The notes: a model not told the origin generated them from the letters alone. DNA of 48,586 nt from an uncultured Chloroflexota bacterium (GCA_902791025.1 CADATZ010000024.1:1-48586); one strand, 5' to 3'. Numbered from the stretch's first letter, positions 25,555 to 33,572 are shown. Made by a program: numbers and translations.

Positions 25555-25676
25555 CAAATCAGCGATATACTTATAAGTATGGACCGTATGTTCATTTTCC
25601 CGGAAAGGTGTTGCCGCCGGATAATTCCGGGACAACAGGATGATACATGTCTTTGAATAAGGAAGTTAAGGAAATC

Positions 25677-26447
25677 ATGAAAAAATTGAATATTTTTCTG
25701 GCGATATTTGCTTTATGTATGATCGTTTGGGCAGTATCTGCCGAGTCTGAGCAGGCCGGGTCACAGGTGATCCCATATGCCCCGAACCTCACAACGCTGA
25801 ACGATGAATACGGTGCGGATGCTTTTGACCATATGCTGGACCATAAAGATTCACGTTATTACATCATCAATGACTTTTATCATTCCGAACCGGGAAACGG
25901 TCTTCACATCATCCCTTTTTTCGCAACTTACCAACAGACAACAGAACACACCTGCGGCTGTGCATCCGCTTTGATGGTCATGAATCATTTCGGTGATCAT
26001 TCATATAATGAACTGCAGATTGCGGAGGCAGCTGAGACAGACGAACATCGTGGGACCTCAGTGGAAGGTTTGACAAATTTTTTCACAGAAAACGGTTACG
26101 AGGTCGATTCACATGCGGATACATCTTTCCGCTTTGACGCTATTTCAGATGCTGAAGCCTATCTGCTCGAAAAGATCGACAGCGGTATCCCGGTGATGGT
26201 TTCCTGGGAAGATTGGCGCGGACACTGGATGGTGATCATCGGACTCGATACGATGAATACAGAGAGTCCTTATGATGACGTGCTGATCATGGCAGATCCA
26301 TATGACGTGACGGATCACTATCAGGATGGCTACTATACTTATCCGTTCGGCAGGTTTTTTGATATGTGGCGTGAAGGCCCTTGTGTGGAAAAAGCTATTC
26401 CCTATGAGCAGCCATTTGTCGCTGCATGGCCGGCAAATGGAGCCTAA
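25677..26447 (+). CDS. Secreted C39-like cysteine peptidase domain protein
   Basis: A 256-residue exported protein with a signal peptide at residues 1-22. The papain-like C39-family core is visible: nucleophile region EHTCGCASALMVM (Cys93, with Cys95 two residues on), GTSVEGLTNFFTENGYEV, catalytic His in RGHWMVIIGLD and Asp in IMADPYD. There is no ABC transporter fused or nearby, so it is a stand-alone C39_2-type protein rather than a bacteriocin exporter. The ATG at 25677 follows AAGGAAA; the frame is open to 25647. Substrate unknown. A GAGACA hairpin with a T-run begins at its stop codon. Confidence 0.82.
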   Translation: MKKLNIFLAIFALCMIVWAVSAESEQAGSQVIPYAPNLTTLNDEYGADAFDHMLDHKDSRYYIINDFYHSEPGNGLHIIPFFATYQQTTEHTCGCASALMVMNHFGDHSYNELQIAEAAETDEHRGTSVEGLTNFFTENGYEVDSHADTSFRFDAISDAEAYLLEKIDSGIPVMVSWEDWRGHWMVIIGLDTMNTESPYDDVLIMADPYDVTDHYQDGYYTYPFGRFFDMWREGPCVEKAIPYEQPFVAAWPANGA

Positions 26448-26560
26448 AGAGACACAAGACCGGGTTCCTTGTCTCTTTTTTTAGTCAATCAATTTTACTT
26501 AAGTCCTGTCATTTTCTTATAGATATCCCCACGGGAGCCGGCGAGAATGATTTTAAACAA
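26447..26560 (+). repeat. ~110-bp repeat, copy 2, with GAGACA hairpin acting as terminator
   Basis: GAGACA (26449-26454) pairs with TGTCTC (26470-26475) and is followed by seven T, directly after the peptidase stop. The remainder matches 24659-24768 including ATCCCCACGGGAGCCGGCGA. Confidence 0.7.
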
Positions 26561-26589
26561 GGAACCCCGGTTTTTTCCCGGGGTTTTCT
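26561..26589. terminator. Bidirectional hairpin between peptidase and tRNA
   Basis: AACCCCGG and CCGGGGTT flank TTTTTTC. On the minus strand it follows tRNA-Gln; on the plus strand it is followed by TTTTCTC. Confidence 0.65.
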
Positions 26590-26601
26590 CATAAAAAAAA
26601 G

Positions 26602-26672
26602 CTGGGCACAAAGGAGTCGAACCTCTACATACAGATTCAGAGTCTGCTGTCCTGCCATTAGACGAGTGCCCA
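26602..26672 (-). tRNA. tRNA-Gln (CTG anticodon)
   Basis: The minus strand folds into a full cloverleaf: acceptor TGGGCAC/GTGCCCA, D-stem GTC/GAC, anticodon stem GCAGA/TCTGT with loop CTCTGAA (anticodon CTG), and T-stem AGAGG/CCTTT with loop TTCGACT. The weak first pair U1-A72 and discriminator G are usual for tRNA-Gln. CCA is not encoded, and eight T follow immediately. Confidence 0.93.
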
Positions 26673-26747
26673 TCTTTTTGACAACGAATATTCTAACACC
26701 TCTTCGATATTTGTAAAGGAAATTCGTGAAATTTGTTACACTTTTAG

Positions 26748-26810
26748 GTGATAGGATATAGGATATAGGGGATAGTGGCCCCTGGTCCCTAATATCCTAT
26801 CTCCTACTCC
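26748..26810 (-). repeat. Heptamer array following the methionine-sulfoxide reductase stop codon
   Basis: On the minus strand the TAA stop is followed by GGAGTAG, GAGATAG and GATATTAG. Beyond a short inverted centre, the complementary form (CCTATAT repeats) resumes, so the array could fold into a hairpin. Confidence 0.7.
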
Positions 26811-27308
26811 TTAGCTGACCGTGAAATTCTTCCAATCGCAGTTTTTTTCGAGCACGGTGACAAATTTCTGAAGAAATGCCGCATCTTCTTCTGAAAAGCG
26901 GGCAAGTTCCGGGCTGTCGATATCCAGCACTCCGATAACTTTCTCCTCAAAATGGATAGGAAGCACGATTTCGGAGCGGGAGCGGCTGTCGCAGGCGATG
27001 TGACCGGCGAAAGCGTGGACATCCGAAACGCAGAGCACACGATCTTCCGCCGCAGCCGTGCCGCAGACGCCTTTGCCCATCGGGATGCGGATACAGGCAG
27101 GTCTGCCCCAAAAGGGACCGAGGATCAGTTCATTGTCACGGAGCAGATAATATCCCGCCCAGTTGATATCGGAAAGAGACTCGCCCAACAGCGCGGCGGT
27201 GTTCGCAAGATTCGGAAGGGCCAGTCGTTCGTCCGCTGTCAGGGAATCGGCCTGTTGGATCATCAGGGAGTAATCGTTTTTGGAATTATCGCTTTGTATT
27301 GTTTGCAT
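26811..27308 (-). CDS. msrC: Free methionine-(R)-sulfoxide reductase (GAF domain)
   Basis: A 165-residue GAF-domain enzyme reducing free methionine-R-sulfoxide in the cytoplasm. Diagnostic sequence WAGYYLLRDNELILGPFWG is followed by three conserved cysteines at 72, 82 and 106, whose spacing (10 and 24) equals that of Cys84/94/118 in the E. coli enzyme (recalled). HIACDSRSRSEIVLPI and VIGVLDIDSP complete the signature. The ATG at 27308 is placed 9 bases after AAAGGA; an ATG at 27317 is possible. The symbol follows E. coli msrC (yebR). Confidence 0.93.
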   Translation of the reverse strand: MQTIQSDNSKNDYSLMIQQADSLTADERLALPNLANTAALLGESLSDINWAGYYLLRDNELILGPFWGRPACIRIPMGKGVCGTAAAEDRVLCVSDVHAFAGHIACDSRSRSEIVLPIHFEEKVIGVLDIDSPELARFSEEDAAFLQKFVTVLEKNCDWKNFTVS

Positions 27309-27361
27309 AGGTACCATCCTTTTTTCAAGGGAAAAGACTAAAGAGGAAACTGTGATTTTCT

Positions 27362-27475
27362 GAGCCGCACATGGAGACAGAAGTTAGCGTTTTTTGCTGT
27401 GCCGCACGTGGGGACAGGCACACTTGTGCGGGCTGTGCCGCACAAGTTGCCAGTCCCCATGTGCTTCGTTCCGCA
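27362..27475 (+). repeat. Palindromic REP-like element, copy F
   Basis: Core arms GGGGACAGGCACACTTGTGCGGG and CCGCACAAGTTGCCAGTCCCC, with an extra partial arm (CCGCACATGGAGACAG) on the left, as if a second copy had been truncated. It fills the gap between msrC and the DUF4405 gene up to the latter's stop codon. Confidence 0.8.
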
Positions 27476-28225
27476 TTACCAGCCTCCACCGAAGGAATTC
27501 AGGTTCGGATCGGGGATAAGTCTCAGCAGCACCGCACCGAAGACAATCGCTCCCAGGATCAAGCCCACAGAAAGCAGCGGGTTCCGTTTCTCTGATTTCC
27601 CCTTGGTGAGATTCGCGATATGGTTCCCGATGAACGCCCAGAAAATCAGCATCAGCAGGTTTTCCAGAATCACCAGAGCTTTGGCCTTTTCATAATCGAG
27701 GAAAGCGAAAACCACCTTGAAGAACATATAATCCGGCATTTTGTTGCGCACGAAGAGGAAAAGTCCGTATCCGGCGATAAAGGCAAAAACGACCGAGCAG
27801 ATCATCCGAACTGTCTTATTCAGCTTCCATTTGGAGATCATCGCCGGGATGTGCAGCCCGGCATGCAGTCCCATGAGTATAAATGCCCAATGGGACATGG
27901 CCAGATGGAACTGCCGGGCAAAGGAAATGCTCGTCATTCCATAGAGGAAGGGAACTGCGTACCCGCTCATCGCCATCCCGCAGAAAGCCGTCAGCGCGAA
28001 CGCACAAAGCAGCAGAATATTGTTCACTGTTGTCACGATCCGATACGCATTGTACTTTCCCTTGAACAGTCCTTTATACCATCTGCGGTTCAGGATCTGA
28101 TGGACGATCACCAGCACCGTCATCGCGATTCCGATCCACTCATGCAGCACCTCTCCCGTGACCTGGTAGGCCATCAGGAAAAGCAGCAGCACCGTCATAA
28201 TCACATCAATAATTTTCTTTTTCAT
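27476..28225 (-). CDS. DUF4405-type membrane protein (cytochrome b561-like)
   Basis: A 249-residue protein with about six hydrophobic helices. His residues in membrane contexts (LHEWIGIAMTVLVIVHQIL, FHLAMSHWAFILMGLHAGLH) are spaced as in haem b-binding four-helix cytochromes, and the DUF4405 region covers about residues 1-140. It is encoded downstream of a flavodoxin on the same strand, suggesting an electron-transfer pair at the membrane. The start at 28225 is chosen by protein sense; no good ribosome site is seen, and the upstream ATG at 28249 lies in heptamer repeats. Confidence 0.78.
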   Translation of the reverse strand: MKKKIIDVIMTVLLLFLMAYQVTGEVLHEWIGIAMTVLVIVHQILNRRWYKGLFKGKYNAYRIVTTVNNILLLCAFALTAFCGMAMSGYAVPFLYGMTSISFARQFHLAMSHWAFILMGLHAGLHIPAMISKWKLNKTVRMICSVVFAFIAGYGLFLFVRNKMPDYMFFKVVFAFLDYEKAKALVILENLLMLIFWAFIGNHIANLTKGKSEKRNPLLSVGLILGAIVFGAVLLRLIPDPNLNSFGGGW

Positions 28226-28233
28226 AATAATAT

Positions 28234-28357
28234 CGTTAGCTGTTAGCATTTAGTAATTAGCAGTTAGCGAGTTAACAGTTGGCAGTTAGCGTCTAAAGGT
28301 AATTTGTTTATATACCCGTTCACGTTTCCTACTTTCTACCTTCTACTTCCTACCTGA
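28234..28357 (-). repeat. Two heptamer arrays between flavodoxin and DUF4405 genes
   Basis: After the flavodoxin TAA, the minus strand reads TCAGGTAG, GAAGTAG, AAGGTAG, AAAGTAG. Further on (28234-28292) a second array shows GTTAGCT, GTTAGCA, TTTAGTA, ATTAGCA, GTTAGCG on the plus strand. Both have a 7-base period with different unit sequences. Confidence 0.8.
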
Positions 28358-28840
28358 TTAAAGATATGCTTCCGCCCAGGCTTTGAGTTCCTGTGCGGAG
28401 GTAGACACGGGGAAACGCTTTCCGCCCATCACTTTGGCGTCACCGGCGAGAGCCTGCATGTTCTTCGGAGCCTCACCCAATCCGGACCCGCCGGAGGTGG
28501 CGAAGGGGACGATGGTCTTGCCGGAAAAATCATATGCTTCCATAAAAGTATCGATGATAGAAGGCTCACGGTACCACCAGATCGGAAAGCCGACGAAAAC
28601 CACATCATACACGCTCATATCCGCGACATGGGAAGCAATAGCCGGACGGCTTGCCCGGTCTTTCATCTCCACCGTACTGCGGCTTTTGGTGTTGGACCAG
28701 TCCAGGTCCGCATTGGTATAGCGCTGTGCCGGGACGATCTCAAAAAGGTCCGCGTTTATGGAACCCGCCAGGTTTTCCGCAACGCCGCGGGTCATCCCTC
28801 CCGCGCTGAAATATGCAACAATTGCTTTACTCATACTCAT
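28358..28840 (-). CDS. Flavodoxin family protein
   Basis: A 160-residue FMN-binding electron carrier or NAD(P)H-dependent reductase of the flavodoxin_4 type. The phosphate-binding loop is AYFSAGGMTRGVAENLA (about 9-25). The isoalloxazine-contacting parts are VFVGFPIWWYREPSIIDTF near 81-99 and FATSGGSGLGEAPKNM near 113. The ATG at 28834 (third codon) is an equally good start, since AGAAGA stands about 7 bases before it. Its downstream neighbour is the DUF4405 membrane protein, a plausible redox partner. Confidence 0.9.
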   Translation of the reverse strand: MSMSKAIVAYFSAGGMTRGVAENLAGSINADLFEIVPAQRYTNADLDWSNTKSRSTVEMKDRASRPAIASHVADMSVYDVVFVGFPIWWYREPSIIDTFMEAYDFSGKTIVPFATSGGSGLGEAPKNMQALAGDAKVMGGKRFPVSTSAQELKAWAEAYL

Positions 28841-28871
28841 TTCTTCTGAATTTGGATCAGCTTCCTAATAC

Positions 28872-28961
28872 GGTAACTATCCAAAAATTAAGCGTCGCAC
28901 ATTTGGGACAGGCACGCTTGTGCGGGCTGCACCGCACAAGGTACCAGTCCCCAACGTGCTT
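28872..28961 (+). repeat. Palindromic REP-like element, copy G
   Basis: Arms GGGACAGGCACGCTTGTGCGG and CCGCACAAGGTACCAGTCCCC, with left terminus GGTAACTATCCAAAA. The right edge abuts the stop codon of the hydrolase/cyclophilin-like gene at 28962. Confidence 0.8.
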
Positions 28962-29315
28962 CTATTTATTATCAAAAGTCAAAACCACGCCATTCCCGCT
29001 CAGCAGCTGCGTGAGCTCCGACTGGTTCTTGTCAGTAATATGACCGAGACGGGTGTAAGCCCAGGAGTTGGTACCGTAAAAAACCACGACCTGATTGCCG
29101 GAATACAGGACGATATCTCCGGGACCTGTGACCGTCTGGACATCATTCCGCGGCAGGCTCTGCCCGATAGGACCGACCTGCTCAAACCCACCGTAAGGCG
29201 ACATCGTAATCATCAGCGGACCGGCCTTCACCAGTTCCTTTAGTGCCTCAACACTTTGATTATTCTCCCACGCAACAGCCACATTTGTATCATTGATACG
29301 CAATGACAAACCCAT
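28962..29315 (-). CDS. Possible separate cyclophilin-like protein from internal start
   Basis: 117 residues from Met286 of the fusion (MGLSLRINDTNVAVAWENN). AAGGAGG stands 5 bases before this ATG. The length equals that of free-standing cyclophilin-like proteins. Either the two genes fused by loss of a stop, or both the fusion and this short form are made. Confidence 0.45.
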   Translation of the reverse strand: MGLSLRINDTNVAVAWENNQSVEALKELVKAGPLMITMSPYGGFEQVGPIGQSLPRNDVQTVTGPGDIVLYSGNQVVVFYGTNSWAYTRLGHITDKNQSELTQLLSGNGVVLTFDNK

Positions 29316-30170
29316 TTTCTCCTCCTTCAACAGAGATTTTACAAAATCGAGCACGGTCTGCTCGGAATAGACCTCATTTTCATTCTTGAAATTATGTCCC
29401 GCACCGACAATCGGCACGAATTGCGCATCCGGAAATACCTCTGCAGCCCGTTCGGAATAAGCGATCGGCGCGATCCCGTCCTCTGTACCGTGAACGATCA
29501 GCACCTTGCCGGGATAATTCCGCATCACGTCATAAATATCAAACGAAAGAGCATCCTCCGCATAGATCCGCCCAACCGTACCGGCGATCATGGTAAAGGT
29601 ATCGGGAATAGATTCCGCATCCGGAAAGGCGTCCCGCAAAATATCCTGCATCACATAATAGGGAGACACAACCACCAGTCCGGCGATCTCATCCGGACGT
29701 GTACCGGCAACATAGGTCGAAACAAATCCGCCCTGACTGTTGCCCAGCAGGAAGATCTGTGAAGCATCGATCTCCGGTCGCTCCCGCAGTGCATTGATCG
29801 CGGTATTCAGGTCCGCCGCCTCCGTCAGAACGGACATCTCGGTCATAGTCCCATCACTCTGGCTCTCATACCCGCCACCCATAAAATCAAAGAGATAGGC
29901 AGCCAACCCATTCCGTGCAAAAAGCTCCGCATAGGGCCTCATCCCATTCAGATTTCCACCGTATCCGTGAGACAGAATCACCAGCGGAAACGGAGAATTG
30001 TCATCGGGAAGATACAACTCGCCGTAGATCCGCTTTCCGTCCCGCTCCAAAGAGAATTCCTCAACCCGATATTCTCCTTCCGCGTTCACGAAATTTACAG
30101 TGAGAAAAACACTGAAGAAAAGAATCATAACAAAGAACGAAAATTTGAATTTTTTCATAAAACGCACCAT
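28962..30170 (-). CDS. Secreted alpha/beta hydrolase fused to cyclophilin-like domain
   Basis: A 402-residue exported protein with a hydrophobic N-terminus at 1-30. Residues about 35-280 form an alpha/beta hydrolase of the esterase/dipeptidyl-peptidase-like type: oxyanion SHGYGG, nucleophile elbow GNSQGG (Ser145), acid HGTEDG (Asp231), and His259 in GAGHNF. Residues about 286-402 match the small cyclophilin-like fold family (MSPYGGFEQVGPIGQSLPRN, GDIVLYSGNQVVVFYGTNSW), usually a separate ~115-residue protein. The junction carries Met286 with a strong internal ribosome site (listed separately). The ATG at 30158 is an alternative start. Substrate unknown. Confidence 0.85.
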   Translation of the reverse strand: MVRFMKKFKFSFFVMILFFSVFLTVNFVNAEGEYRVEEFSLERDGKRIYGELYLPDDNSPFPLVILSHGYGGNLNGMRPYAELFARNGLAAYLFDFMGGGYESQSDGTMTEMSVLTEAADLNTAINALRERPEIDASQIFLLGNSQGGFVSTYVAGTRPDEIAGLVVVSPYYVMQDILRDAFPDAESIPDTFTMIAGTVGRIYAEDALSFDIYDVMRNYPGKVLIVHGTEDGIAPIAYSERAAEVFPDAQFVPIVGAGHNFKNENEVYSEQTVLDFVKSLLKEEKMGLSLRINDTNVAVAWENNQSVEALKELVKAGPLMITMSPYGGFEQVGPIGQSLPRNDVQTVTGPGDIVLYSGNQVVVFYGTNSWAYTRLGHITDKNQSELTQLLSGNGVVLTFDNK

Positions 30171-30193
30171 TCCACTTTCTGATTACCTGTTAA

Positions 30194-30220
30194 GGGACAG
30201 TCGCCTTTGACAACAGTCCC
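30194..30220. repeat. GGGACAG hairpin abutting the aldo-keto reductase stop
   Basis: GGGACAGTC and AACAGTCCC pair with a central mismatch, the same GGGAC(A/T)G asymmetry as in the REP-like palindromes and in the hairpin at 34832. Confidence 0.5.
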
Positions 30221-31320
30221 TATCGGTTCATATAGGCATCAATTTCCTTCATACGCTCGCTCTGTGCCACATGGAAGGGACAGCGGCTGTCACAGTGACC
30301 GCAGCCAATACAATCGGAGGCATTTTTCTCAAGCGTGCGGTAATGCTCCGCGGCCAGCACATCCCCTGCCAGAGCCAGATCATAGTATTTATTGATCAGA
30401 CCGATATCCAGCCCCATCGGACAGGGCTTGCAGTGGTTGCAGTAAACGCATTTTCCGTCAGCGTCTTTTGGCGTCAGTGTGCTGATTTCCGAATAATCCA
30501 ATGCCTCTTCCAGCTGGTCGTAATAAGCAAGCAGCCGCTCAACCTCATCAACATTCGCGGCACCCGGCAGAACCGTCAGGACTCCGGGACGGTCGAGGGC
30601 ATATTTGATGCACTGCCAGGGTGTCAGCGCTTTTCCGAAAGGAGAGCGCGCGGCATCCAGCATTTGTCCGGCAGAGAATGGCTTCATCACGGAAATGCCG
30701 ACACCTTCCCGCTCGCAGCGTTTGTAAATCTCAGCCCGTTCATCCACGGAACCGTTGGCATATTCACCATGTCCGTAATCATAGGCCGGGTTCACGGAAA
30801 ACATCAGCATATCGATCTCGACATCATCCATGATCCGCTGAATGACCTCCGGGGTATGAGAGGAAAGGCCGACATGATGCACGACGCCCGTGTCTTTGAG
30901 TTTCATGATCATCTTCAGGATCCCGTTTTTCTGATAGGTTTCCCAATCGGAAAGCTCATCCTGGCAGTGGATAAAACCGTAATCGATATAATCCGTCCGC
31001 AGCTGCTTGAGCTGCCATTCTACAGAGCGTTTGATAACGTCAGGATCAAGCGACCAGCCGTAGGTTCCGGCAGAATAATCCGCGCCGAAATGGATCTGGT
31101 AGAAGATATGCTTCCGAAAATCATGCAGAGCTTCGCCGTACATCGGGAAGGCGGCACCATCCCCGGCAGCCAGGTCAAAATAATTGATCCCGCCCTCCGC
31201 TGCTCTTTGCAGCGCCTTGACCGCGGAATCTGTCCCTGCCGCATATATACCGGATGATCCAAGCCCGATCTCGCTGATCTCATCTCCGGTCCGATAGTTG
31301 GTTCGGTATTTCATTTTCAT
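30220..31320 (-). CDS. Aldo-keto reductase with C-terminal ferredoxin-type 4Fe-4S domain
   Basis: A 366-residue protein. The TIM-barrel reductase (about 1-280) contains ISEIGLGSSGIYAAG, GINYFDLAAG and VGLSSHTPEVIQ. The C-terminal 80 residues carry CVYCNHCKPCPMG and CIGCGHCDSRCPF, two cysteine clusters able to bind 4Fe-4S centres. The usual catalytic Lys strand is replaced by YQIHFG with His, as I recall for this ferredoxin-linked subfamily. It may accept electrons through the clusters; substrate unknown. An AGGAG site precedes the ATG. Confidence 0.9.
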   Translation of the reverse strand: MKMKYRTNYRTGDEISEIGLGSSGIYAAGTDSAVKALQRAAEGGINYFDLAAGDGAAFPMYGEALHDFRKHIFYQIHFGADYSAGTYGWSLDPDVIKRSVEWQLKQLRTDYIDYGFIHCQDELSDWETYQKNGILKMIMKLKDTGVVHHVGLSSHTPEVIQRIMDDVEIDMLMFSVNPAYDYGHGEYANGSVDERAEIYKRCEREGVGISVMKPFSAGQMLDAARSPFGKALTPWQCIKYALDRPGVLTVLPGAANVDEVERLLAYYDQLEEALDYSEISTLTPKDADGKCVYCNHCKPCPMGLDIGLINKYYDLALAGDVLAAEHYRTLEKNASDCIGCGHCDSRCPFHVAQSERMKEIDAYMNR

Positions 31321-31358
31321 AGCTCACATCTCCTCATTGTCCATTATTTTTTTTACAT

Positions 31359-31455
31359 TGTACCTGTTCAAAAACTACAGCGACGCACTTGGGGACAGGC
31401 ACGCTTGTGTCCGCGACACAAGATGCCAGTCCCCAAGTGCTCCGTTCTGAATCGA
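31359..31455 (+). repeat. Palindromic MITE/REP-like element, copy H
   Basis: Left end TGTACCTGTTCAAAAAC, right end GTTCTGAATCG. Arms GGGGACAGGCACGCTTGTGTC and GACACAAGATGCCAGTCCCC. Confidence 0.82.
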
Positions 31456-31645
31456 AATGCCCAGCTCTTTCTTTCCAGAACAGGCAGTCCTCATATAGAA
31501 ACTGTACTCCACAATGCGCCAAGAGTAACTGAATAGTTACATATTGAATTCCATTATAACAGAAATCACGAAATAATCTTAATTTGGACTACAATAGAGT
31601 TAGATGATGCTAATCTCATAAACAGGGAACAGAGGGAAACATCAG
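31456..31645. other. Spacer before the MBL gene
   Basis: Contains a solitary GTAACTGAATAGTTAC palindrome near 31531-31546, which resembles two terminal repeats of the element family joined, and a TACAAT (31590-31595) as a possible -10. No gene seen. Confidence 0.35.
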
Positions 31646-32518
31646 ATGTCAAAACAGGCTTCACAATTTCAGGAAAAGGTAATGCCCATCATCTACAGGG
31701 GCAAGGAGATCTTCAAACCGCTCAACACCGGACATATCGATGAATACGTGAGCTGCATCCGGGAATATATCGCCAATATCTTTTTCTACACGAAAAACGG
31801 CGTCACCATTATGATCGATGCCGGTTATAACTATGAACGGCTCAAAGAAAAAATGCGCTGGCTGGACATTGATCCGGCATCGATCCATCACATTCTCCTC
31901 ACGCATCAGGACACCGACCATGTAGGCGCGGTCGAAACGGACAGCGACCAGCTGTTCAGTCATGCGAAACTTTACCTCAGCGAGATCGAAAACCGCTACC
32001 TCACCGGCGAAGTCCGCCGAAAGGTTATGTTCGGGATGTACAAGCTGCCGATGGTAAAGACCGACAATGAACGGGTACTGCTGAAGGACGGCGAGATTTT
32101 GGATTTCAACGGGATCCGCGTTGAATGTCTGCTGGTACCGGGACATACCTGGGGACACATGGTCTACCTGATCGACAATAAATATCTTTTCACCGGAGAT
32201 ACCCTCTGGTTTGGAGCGGACGGCGGGTACAGCTTTATTAACGCACTGGCAGAGGACAATGAGCTTTCCAAAAAATCACTGGCAGCCCTGAAAGAAAAAC
32301 TGCAAAACCGCGGGATAAAACCTCTCGTCATTACCGGTCATACGGGATGGAGTGATGATTTCGACTTTGTCTTTGCCCACATTGACCAGGTCTGCAATTC
32401 ACTGAAAAGGCAGAAACCGCACGATCCAACCGCACCGTACAACGGATATGATGAATCGGAAGACACCGAAGCAAAAGCCCGCACGATTCGTCTTACCAAG
32501 GCATACGGTTCCAAATAA
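31646..32518 (+). CDS. Metallo-beta-lactamase-fold hydrolase
   Basis: A 290-residue MBL-fold protein. The zinc motif is THQDTDH (His87 to His92), where the second His of HxHxDH is Asp, as in many Gram-positive and Chloroflexota homologues. Downstream ligands are VPGHTWGHMVY (His around 168), FTGDTLWFGADGG and VITGHTGWSDD. The segment after residue 40 (YIANIFFYTKNGVTIMIDAG) is the usual first strand pair. An AGAGGGA site lies about 10 bases before the chosen ATG; an ATG at 31682 with AAAAGG is possible. The reaction is unknown. Confidence 0.88.
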   Translation: MSKQASQFQEKVMPIIYRGKEIFKPLNTGHIDEYVSCIREYIANIFFYTKNGVTIMIDAGYNYERLKEKMRWLDIDPASIHHILLTHQDTDHVGAVETDSDQLFSHAKLYLSEIENRYLTGEVRRKVMFGMYKLPMVKTDNERVLLKDGEILDFNGIRVECLLVPGHTWGHMVYLIDNKYLFTGDTLWFGADGGYSFINALAEDNELSKKSLAALKEKLQNRGIKPLVITGHTGWSDDFDFVFAHIDQVCNSLKRQKPHDPTAPYNGYDESEDTEAKARTIRLTKAYGSK

Positions 32519-32575
32519 ATAGAATCAGGACAGTCCCAAATGAGGAATCACTAAAAAATCAAGCGGAGAAAACAA

Positions 32576-32710
32576 ATGGATACAGCAAAATACAAAGAAC
32601 TGAGCATCAAAGAATTTACAAAAGCCGCCGAAATCTACGACAGCGGACATGCCGACATTTACGAGATGTGCAAGGATGACTATCCGCCGATCCTCGAAGA
32701 GCTGGAATAG
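32576..32710 (+). pseudogene. Start fragment of a class I SAM-dependent methyltransferase
   Basis: A 44-codon frame with a good GGAG site 7 bases upstream, encoding MDTAKYKELSIKEFTKAAEI then YDSGHADIYEMCKDDYPPIL. This is how many class I methyltransferases begin, just before the SAM-binding LDxGCGTG motif, but here the frame stops at TAG after LEELE. The stop opens a short heptamer run (GAGATAG, GAGACAG) and RadC follows at 32731. The catalytic domain is lost. It may still be expressed as a small protein. Confidence 0.65.
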
Positions 32711-32724
32711 GAGATAGGAGACAG
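32708..32724 (+). repeat. Short heptamer run at the methyltransferase-stub stop codon
   Basis: TAG, GAGATAG, GAGACAG: two units in register with the stop codon, as in the longer arrays. Confidence 0.6.
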
Positions 32725-32730
32725 AAGGTA

Positions 32731-33429
32731 TCAATTCAGATAATTCTTGATGGAAGAATAGGTTCCCGCACCGACGATGATGTGATCCAGGAGCGGCAAG
32801 TCGAGCTTTTTGCCGACGTCAATGATGTTCCGCGTGGTGACAATATCAGCGGCACTGGGTGTGGAATCACCGCTGGGATGATTGTGCACCAGCACAAAAG
32901 TCGCCGCGTTCAGCAGCAGCGGCTTTTTGAAGATTTCAGCCACACGGATACTGGAAGTATTGATCGTCCCTTTATAAAGCATTTCCTCAGCAATGACATA
33001 ATATTTGGTGTCAAGGCTGATGATATGCAGCTCCTCGTGATCCAGGTGCTCCATCTGGTAATGCACATACTCATAAATATCTTCCGGGCAGCGCAGACGC
33101 GGCCGCTGGTCATTCCCCTGAACCGCCTTTGAAAACCGTTTGCCAAGCTCAATCGTCGCCAAAATCGCCGTGGCCTTGGCAGAACCGATCCCTTCGACTT
33201 TTATCAGCTCTTCCTTGTGGATCTTTCGCAATCCGATCAGCCCGCCATTTTCCTTTAATATAAAATTGGCAAGCTCCAGCACATTCCGCTCCTTCGTACC
33301 GCTGCCAAGCAGAATTGCCAGCAGTTCAGCATCCGAAAGAACATCAGCACCAAAGTTCAGCAGCTTCTCACGCGGCTTGCTGTCATCCGTGAAATCGGAT
33401 ATACGAAAGTGGTTTGTTAGTTCGGTCAT
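32731..33429 (-). CDS. radC: RadC family JAB/MPN-domain protein
   Basis: A 232-residue protein. The N-terminal helix-hairpin-helix part (about 25-90) has LSDAELLAILLGSGTKERNV and KVEGIGSAKATAILATIELG. The C-terminal JAMM metalloprotease-like domain has EELHIISLD and the metal motif HNHPSGDSTPSAAD. Despite the name, its function in DNA repair is not established. The ATG at 33429 is chosen from family alignment; no ribosome site is visible. Heptamer repeats lie just upstream. Confidence 0.94.
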   Translation of the reverse strand: MTELTNHFRISDFTDDSKPREKLLNFGADVLSDAELLAILLGSGTKERNVLELANFILKENGGLIGLRKIHKEELIKVEGIGSAKATAILATIELGKRFSKAVQGNDQRPRLRCPEDIYEYVHYQMEHLDHEELHIISLDTKYYVIAEEMLYKGTINTSSIRVAEIFKKPLLLNAATFVLVHNHPSGDSTPSAADIVTTRNIIDVGKKLDLPLLDHIIVGAGTYSSIKNYLN

Positions 33430-33450
33430 GGATATAATTATACTTATTTT

Positions 33451-33530
33451 TAGGATGTAGGATGTAGGATGTAGCATATAGAATGTAAAGTTTTCCCACC
33501 TACGTTCTACATCCTACTTCCTACATCCTC
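33451..33530. repeat. Heptamer array forming an inverted repeat upstream of radC
   Basis: TAGGATG three times, TAGCATA and TAGAATG, followed after about 15 bases by TACGTTC, TACATCC, TACTTCC, TACATCC. The two halves are complementary and could fold into a hairpin. Unlike the other arrays it is not next to a recognisable stop codon. Confidence 0.85.
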
Positions 33531-33572
33531 ACACCTGAAAATAACACAATGTCATGAGAAACCGCCGACATG

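Noticed and set aside
26602..26672. tRNA-Gln as an integration site for the 22-26 kb accessory stretch
   Set aside because: No integrase and no duplicated tRNA 3' end was seen at the other boundary.
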